Assembly (NCBI GenBank): GCA_963169045.1
Contig: CAUJDF010000003.1
Span: 62,001 to 126,000 of the forward strand
Origin: Myxococcota bacterium
GTDB taxonomy: Bacteria; Myxococcota_A; Bradymonadia; UBA7976; UBA1532
Direction of reading: 5' to 3'
DNA length: 64,000 nt
The notes beneath the pieces are model-generated. The model worked only from the letters and a program-made list of their open reading frames with translations. It searched no databases and had not been told where the DNA came from. A program made the translations under genes and the position numbers. Of this stretch, positions 62,039 to 64,000 are shown piece after piece (the first letter of the stretch is position 1; the number at the start of each line of letters is the position of its first letter).

Positions 62039-62729
62039 GCTGCACTTCCTCGTCGGACACGACCTTGCCGTCCTGCATGCGGATGCGCCGGTCGGCCCAC
62101 GCCGCGACCTTCTCGTCGTGGGTGACGACGATCAGCGTGACGCCCGTCTCGTCGTGGAGCTCGCGCAGCAGCGTCAGCACCTCGACGCCCGTCTTCGAGT
62201 CGAGGGCGCCGGTGGGCTCGTCGGCCAGGATGATGCGCGGCCGGTTGACGATCGAGCGCGCGATGGCGACGCGCTGCCGCTGGCCGCCGGAGAGCTGGTT
62301 GGGGCGGTGGTCCATGCGCTCGCCCAGGTCCAGCCGCCGCAGCGCGGCCTCCGCCTGCGCGAAGCGCTCCTTGCGGGGCACGCCCGCGTAGTAGAGCGGC
62401 ATCGCCACGTTCTCGAGCGCGGTGGCATGGCCGATGAGGTGGAACGACTGGAAGATGAAGCCGAGGTAGCGCAGCCGCACCCACGCCTGCTCGGTGGGGC
62501 TGAGCGTCGACACGTCGCGCCCGCCGAGGTGGTAGGTGCCCTGCGTCGGGCGGTCGAGGCAGCCCAGGATGTTGAGCAGCGTCGACTTGCCGGAGCCCGA
62601 GGGGCCGAGCAGCGCCACGATCTCGCCGGCCCCGATGTCGAGGTCGACCCCGCGCAGGACCGGCACGTACATGCCGTTCTCGCCGTACACGCGGGTGACG
62701 CCGCGGATGGCGACGACGGGCGTCGTCAC
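62019..62729 (-). CDS. MacB-type ABC transporter ATPase
   Basis: 236 residues. Walker A LLGPSGSGKSTLLNIL, Q-loop FIFQSFHL, signature LSGGQRQRVAIAR, Walker B IILADEPTGALDSKT, H-loop VTHD. Belongs to the LolD/MacB group (ExbB-type promoter DEPTGALDSKT). Feeds the mechanotransmission pump with the downstream permease. Only 2 bases separate it from the adaptor gene. Confidence 0.95.
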   Translation of the reverse strand: MTTPVVAIRGVTRVYGENGMYVPVLRGVDLDIGAGEIVALLGPSGSGKSTLLNILGCLDRPTQGTYHLGGRDVSTLSPTEQAWVRLRYLGFIFQSFHLIGHATALENVAMPLYYAGVPRKERFAQAEAALRRLDLGERMDHRPNQLSGGQRQRVAIARSIVNRPRIILADEPTGALDSKTGVEVLTLLRELHDETGVTLIVVTHDEKVAAWADRRIRMQDGKVVSDEEVQHAAAAH

Positions 62730-62731
62730 GT

Positions 62732-64000
62732 CTACTTGCTCCCCAGGCTGATGCCGGCCTTGGGCTTCTCGCCGCCGGCGCCCCCGCGGGCGGTGCCGAC
62801 CGCCAGCTCGTCGCCGGGGCCGAGCTTCGCGTCGCCGGCGACCTTGACCGCGGTGAACGCGCCGTCGGAGATGCCGGGCTCCACGGTGATCGCCTGCACC
62901 GTGCGGGGCCCCGTCCGGAGGAACACGCGCGTGCGGGGCGGCGCGGCGGGCTGGTCCTCGGGGGTGAAGCGCAGCGCCGCTTCGGGCACCGAGAGCACGT
63001 CGTGCTCCTCGGCGACCTTCATGTGGACCGACGCGGTCATGCCCGGCAGCAGCAGGCCCTCGGTGTTCGTCGCCTGCAGGCCCACGGGATAGTAGACGAG
63101 CGCGCCGTCGCGGACCGGCTCGAGGCCGATGCCGACGACCTTCGCCGGGAAGCGCCGGCCGGGGTAGGCGAGCACCTCGAACTCGGCCTCCTGGCCGACC
63201 TGGACGGCGCCGATGTCGGCTTCGCCCACACGGGCCTCGACGCGCATCTCCTCGAGGGTCGAGCCGAGCACGAAGAGCGGCAGGCCGTCGGGGGCGACGG
63301 CGGCGCCCACGGCCTCGGGGGCGAGCATCACCACGCCGTCCTCGGGGGCGGTGATGTCGGTGAGGGCGGCGCCGAGGCGGGCCTGGGCGCGGCCCTGCTG
63401 GGCCACGGTGAGCGCGCCGCGGGCGGCGTCGACGGCGGCGATGGCCTGGCTCTCGCGCGTGCGGGCGGCGTCGGCCTCCTGCCGGCTGACGAGGCCGCGC
63501 TCGAGCAGGCGCTCGGCGCGCTCGCGCTCCCGCTTCGCCGCCTCGAGGGCGGCGCGGCTCTCGCGGACGCGGCCCTCGGCGGCGCCCACCTCGGCGTCGG
63601 CGGCGCCGGCGGCCAGCGTGGCGGCGCGCGCGTCGAGCTTGCCGAGCACCTGGCCCTGCTTCACCTGGTCGCGCACGCCGACGTTGATCTCGGTGAGCCG
63701 ACCCGGCACCGGCGCGGGGATGGCCACGCGGCGGCGCACGTCGAGGGAGCCGGTCGCGTCGACCATGCGCACGATGTCGCGCTTGTCGGCGGTGGCCGTG
63801 CGGTACTTCTCGCCGGGGACGACCTCTTCTTTCATGAAGAAGTAGGCGCCCGCGCCGCCGCCGGCGAGCAGCAGCACCACCAGCAGCCGCGTCCAGCGGG
63901 ACCGGCGTGGAATCGGCGGAATGGCCAGGCTCTCGGGTGCCGGCGGTGCGGGGCGCTCGCCCTGCGGGTCGGTACGCTGGGTGCTCGCGGTCATGGACAT
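62732..64000 (-). CDS. macA: HlyD/MacA-type periplasmic adaptor, possibly cut by the right edge
   Basis: 422 residues from the ATG at 64000; an in-frame ATG at 63994 is an alternative and the real start may lie beyond the window. One N-terminal membrane helix (LLVVLLLAGGGAGAYFFM), a lipoyl half-motif GRLTEINVGVRDQVKQGQVLGKLD, a long Arg/Glu/Ala coiled-coil hairpin (about 130-200), and beta-barrel parts GVGIGLEPV and ARVGEADIGAVQVGQEAEFEV. Links the inner-membrane pump to TolC. It is the first gene of the operon seen here. Confidence 0.9.
   Translation of the reverse strand: MSMTASTQRTDPQGERPAPPAPESLAIPPIPRRSRWTRLLVVLLLAGGGAGAYFFMKEEVVPGEKYRTATADKRDIVRMVDATGSLDVRRRVAIPAPVPGRLTEINVGVRDQVKQGQVLGKLDARAATLAAGAADAEVGAAEGRVRESRAALEAAKRERERAERLLERGLVSRQEADAARTRESQAIAAVDAARGALTVAQQGRAQARLGAALTDITAPEDGVVMLAPEAVGAAVAPDGLPLFVLGSTLEEMRVEARVGEADIGAVQVGQEAEFEVLAYPGRRFPAKVVGIGLEPVRDGALVYYPVGLQATNTEGLLLPGMTASVHMKVAEEHDVLSVPEAALRFTPEDQPAAPPRTRVFLRTGPRTVQAITVEPGISDGAFTAVKVAGDAKLGPGDELAVGTARGGAGGEKPKAGISLGSK

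Overview
The window is very GC-rich (clearly above 70% by eye) and almost fully coding, with no gene-free stretch over about 300 bases. Several traits point to Myxococcota (a delta-proteobacterial predator-type lineage): many lipoproteins with Asp/Ala/Pro or Gly-rich linkers, MXAN_6640-type and M4 secreted proteases, MYXO-CTERM-like sorting tails, MopE-like Asp repeats, thrombospondin type-3 repeats, HmuY and DUF4856/imelysin proteins. The genus cannot be resolved from the sequence. No rRNA, tRNA, CRISPR array or insertion sequence was seen.

Region 1 (1-10054): three tandem, translationally coupled paralogues of double-AAA+ Clp ATPases. All three have a degenerate first ATPase site and have lost the aromatic pore loop of the second ring. 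The first two carry C-terminal extensions that I read as derived from the PCRF region of peptide chain release factor 2, without the GGQ module. A membrane-anchored endonuclease/exonuclease/phosphatase protein follows 4 bases later, then a Uma2-type nuclease. This is the best candidate for an undescribed system. Region 2 (10055-27904): secreted and lipid-anchored proteins, including an alpha-barrel/FG-GAP lipoprotein, Cys-rich lipoproteins, a thermolysin, a subtilase, an HmuY-like haem-binding lipoprotein coupled to a metalloprotease, and a class C beta-lactamase-like hydrolase. It also holds an orphan HigA antitoxin beside a HigB fossil and a decayed MFS transporter.

Region 3 (27969-41379): a compact sugar or cyclitol cluster in three transcription units. 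It has a methyltransferase and a GT4 glycosyltransferase (minus strand); an aminotransferase, a GH4-type NAD enzyme, a sugar isomerase and a kinase (plus); and a ROK kinase, a fused epimerase/sugar-phosphate cyclase, an epimerase, a radical SAM/SPASM enzyme, a fused nucleotidyltransferase/Nudix protein and a cupin (minus). The logic resembles nucleotide-activated aminocyclitol pathways such as those of validamycin and acarbose, but the product is unknown.

Region 4 (41439-53994): a C-type-lectin/MopE lipoprotein divergent from a truncated haemoglobin, then an iron-uptake locus: TonB, DUF4856 lipoprotein, imelysin, HTTM/gamma-carboxylase-like protein, TonB-dependent receptor and an Fe(III) ABC transporter. 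Two AT-rich Fur-like sites lie at its head. Region 5 (54050-64000): a DUF4272 protein, GtrA, an SDR, a carotenoid-desaturase-like oxidoreductase, a lipoprotein, a methyltransferase, and a MacA-MacB-MacB-TolC-type efflux operon that runs off the right edge.
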